Below, one piece after another: positions 3,911-5,366 of a stretch of 5,366 bases of DNA; position 1 is the first letter of the stretch, and every line of letters begins with the position of its first letter. Below the pieces are notes generated by a model. That model did no database searches, was not told where the DNA came from, and saw only the letters and a program-made list of their open reading frames with translations. The stretch is taken from NCBI GenBank assembly GCA_029556045.1, contig JAKQGS010000459.1, positions 1 to 5,366 of the forward strand, given 5' to 3'. The position numbers and the translations under genes are program-made. Source of the DNA: Pseudomonadota bacterium (GTDB lineage Bacteria > Bdellovibrionota > Oligoflexia > Oligoflexales > Oligoflexaceae).

Positions 3911-5366
3911 TACCGCCGAAACGACAGATTGGGATTGATGCGAATCGTCACTTTCGTGCCCTGACCCGGGGTTGACTGCACATCAAAACGGCCATTGATG
4001 GCTTCAAACCGCCGTTGCAGGCTCACCAGACCAAATCCACTGCTGCTGGATGACTCATCCCCCATCTGACGCAGTTCAAAACCCTTGCCTTGGTCTGAGA
4101 CCGTGATGCGGGTTTCGCGGGTGCCGGGCTCCTGGTCGATCGTAATCACGGCATTCAGGGTATTGGCATGCTTCACCACGTTGAGCAGCAATTCCCGCAC
4201 CACCTGATAGATGAAGGCCTTCAACTCCAAATTGTTCACATCCGCCACCCCGTCCCCCTCAACGGTGACATTGAGATTGTAGAGGGCCTTGGCCTGCCGC
4301 GATAACCAGTGCAGCACCTCAACCATCGGGGCATCCCGCACAAACGGTGGAGCAATGCTGTTGCTGAGAGTGCGGGCCACCTCGATGGCATGATCGATCA
4401 ACGACTCATTGTAGGTAAGTTTTTCCTTGAGAGCGGGATCATCGATGGCCATGCGCACGGAGCCGGTGTGTAACCGGAGGGCTGCCAGGAACTGCTGGAG
4501 GTCATCATGAATAATTTGTGCAATGCGACGCCGTTCCTGCTGTTCCGCCTCGCTGAGCTCCGCCACCAGGGCCTGCAGATGCAGTTTTTGCTCCTGGATC
4601 AGGGCAGTCCTCTCCTGCACAATCTCCTCCAGCTCGGTATTGATTCGGGATAAATTTGTCATGGCCGCCTGGAGCTCAGTCTCACGGTCTTTTAGCGAAC
4701 GGGACAGAATCATAAACGGGTTTTTGATGGAAGCCCTCACGAAAGCCAGATACATGAGGAAGAAAGACAATATTTTTAAGAGATGACCCACCATATTCGC
4801 CGGTGCATAGGCATGGGAATAAAGGGTGAAGGAAACCTCCATAGCCGCACTCAGAATCAGAGACCATCGCAGCAGATTAAAAGTCTGAGATTCAAATTCC
4901 TCTCGGCGTCGATGCATAAGAAACGCCGCCAACACCAGACCAAAGCTAATGATGTATTCACTGACAATCTTAAATGGGGTTAATCCTGCACCCATCTCAA
5001 AACAGAGGGGAAACACCGGCCAGATAAAGATCGTGACGATGACCCCGGTCAGGATAACCAGGTTTAAACCCAGAACCCGCGGGACATTAAAGAGACGACT
5101 ATCGTGTTTCCAGACCGCCGCCAGGACGGAAAACATTTCGAGATACCGGGCGCAGATCCAAAGTTGCGCCGCGAGATTGGTGCCTTCATAGGGCAGGATA
5201 TGCATGCCGGGATAGGCCAGCAGATGCAAAAAATCCAGAACACCCACAAAAAGGTAGGTTATGCCGATATACACATAAAACGAATTGGATTGCTGGGAGC
5301 GGGTGTTCCAAAATACCGTGAAGATGCCAAAAGCCACCAGGATCGCAAACATCTCCGCCAGGGAAT
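3895..5366 (-). CDS. MASE3-type membrane sensor histidine kinase (HisKA_3/HATPase), N-terminus cut by window
   Basis: The frame is open to the window edge; residues SLAE precede the first in-window ATG (5352) and fit the MASE3 opening, so that Met (residue 1 below) is internal and the true start is outside. Residues about 1-206 are hydrophobic, roughly seven membrane spans. They carry MASE3-like motifs: YLFVGVLDFLHLLAYPGM at 33-50 and NLAAQLWICARYLE at 59-72. A coiled-coil linker spans about 214-270. The HisKA_3 dimerisation domain has ERRRIAQIIHDDLQQ; His282 is the phosphorylation site, and the HDxxxQ motif (Asp283, Gln287) associated with phosphatase activity is intact. The HATPase domain has the N box RELLLNVVKHAN (Asn391), the G1 box DQGKGFE (420-426) and GFGL (439-442). 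A run of five Ser precedes the last box. No receiver, PAS or HAMP domain is visible. It should sense an unknown membrane or extracytoplasmic cue and phosphorylate a NarL-type regulator, plausibly the one at 2290-2940 (inference). The stop codon overlaps the end of the opposite-strand orphan gene. Confidence 0.94.
   Translation of the reverse strand, partial: SLAEMFAILVAFGIFTVFWNTRSQQSNSFYVYIGITYLFVGVLDFLHLLAYPGMHILPYEGTNLAAQLWICARYLEMFSVLAAVWKHDSRLFNVPRVLGLNLVILTGVIVTIFIWPVFPLCFEMGAGLTPFKIVSEYIISFGLVLAAFLMHRRREEFESQTFNLLRWSLILSAAMEVSFTLYSHAYAPANMVGHLLKILSFFLMYLAFVRASIKNPFMILSRSLKDRETELQAAMTNLSRINTELEEIVQERTALIQEQKLHLQALVAELSEAEQQERRRIAQIIHDDLQQFLAALRLHTGSVRMAIDDPALKEKLTYNESLIDHAIEVARTLSNSIAPPFVRDAPMVEVLHWLSRQAKALYNLNVTVEGDGVADVNNLELKAFIYQVVRELLLNVVKHANTLNAVITIDQEPGTRETRITVSDQGKGFELRQMGDESSSSSGFGLVSLQRRFEAINGRFDVQSTPGQGTKVTIRINPNLSFRRYYQGF

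Noticed and set aside
5350..5352. ATG at 5352 as the kinase start
   Set aside because: In-frame residues SLAE precede it and fit the MASE3 opening, so the real start is beyond the window.

Overview
The window looks like chromosomal DNA from a Gram-negative, probably proteobacterial, organism. The grounds are a signal-peptide-bearing c-type cytochrome, a NarL/UvrY-type response regulator, a MASE3-type membrane histidine kinase, clear purine-rich Shine-Dalgarno sites and moderate base composition. Nothing in the sequence fixes the species. There are no rRNA or tRNA genes, no CRISPR array, and no transposase or phage gene. Both end genes run off the window, which therefore reads like a contig fragment. 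A perfect 23-base inverted repeat begins at base 1 and may be an assembly fold-back.

Layout from left to right: (1) The C-terminal part of a GMC-family flavin oxidoreductase runs on the + strand (about 3-1268). (2) Only 16 bases after its stop, and pointing at it, ends a - strand gene (2280-1285) for a secreted protein. That protein joins a molybdopterin-oxidoreductase-like fold, without the usual cofactor cysteine, to a mono-heme cytochrome c. (3) Nine bases upstream of the cytochrome gene, on the same strand, lies a complete NarL/UvrY-family response regulator (2940-2290). Its stop codon is fused to the Shine-Dalgarno site of the cytochrome gene, so the two almost certainly share a transcript. 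(4) A 442-base gene-free stretch (2941-3382) separates the regulator from (5) a + strand orphan gene of 175 codons (3383-3910) that I do not recognise. (6) The orphan gene overlaps by 16 bases, tail to tail, a large - strand histidine kinase gene (5366-3895). That kinase has a MASE3 multi-pass sensor, a coiled coil, a HisKA_3 domain and an HATPase domain, and its start lies beyond the window.

Reading the locus together: the kinase and the response regulator are of matching types (HisKA_3 with NarL/LuxR output) and share a strand, so they are a plausible cognate pair. They are separated by the opposite-strand orphan gene and the intergenic region. The regulator is co-transcribed with the cytochrome, and the cytochrome converges on the GMC dehydrogenase. 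A reasonable inference is a sensed, periplasm-linked oxidation module in which the GMC enzyme passes electrons to the cytochrome. The sequence does not prove this link. The most unusual points are the cytochrome's fused domain, the Phe at the usual second catalytic position of the GMC enzyme, and the orphan protein placed between kinase and regulator.
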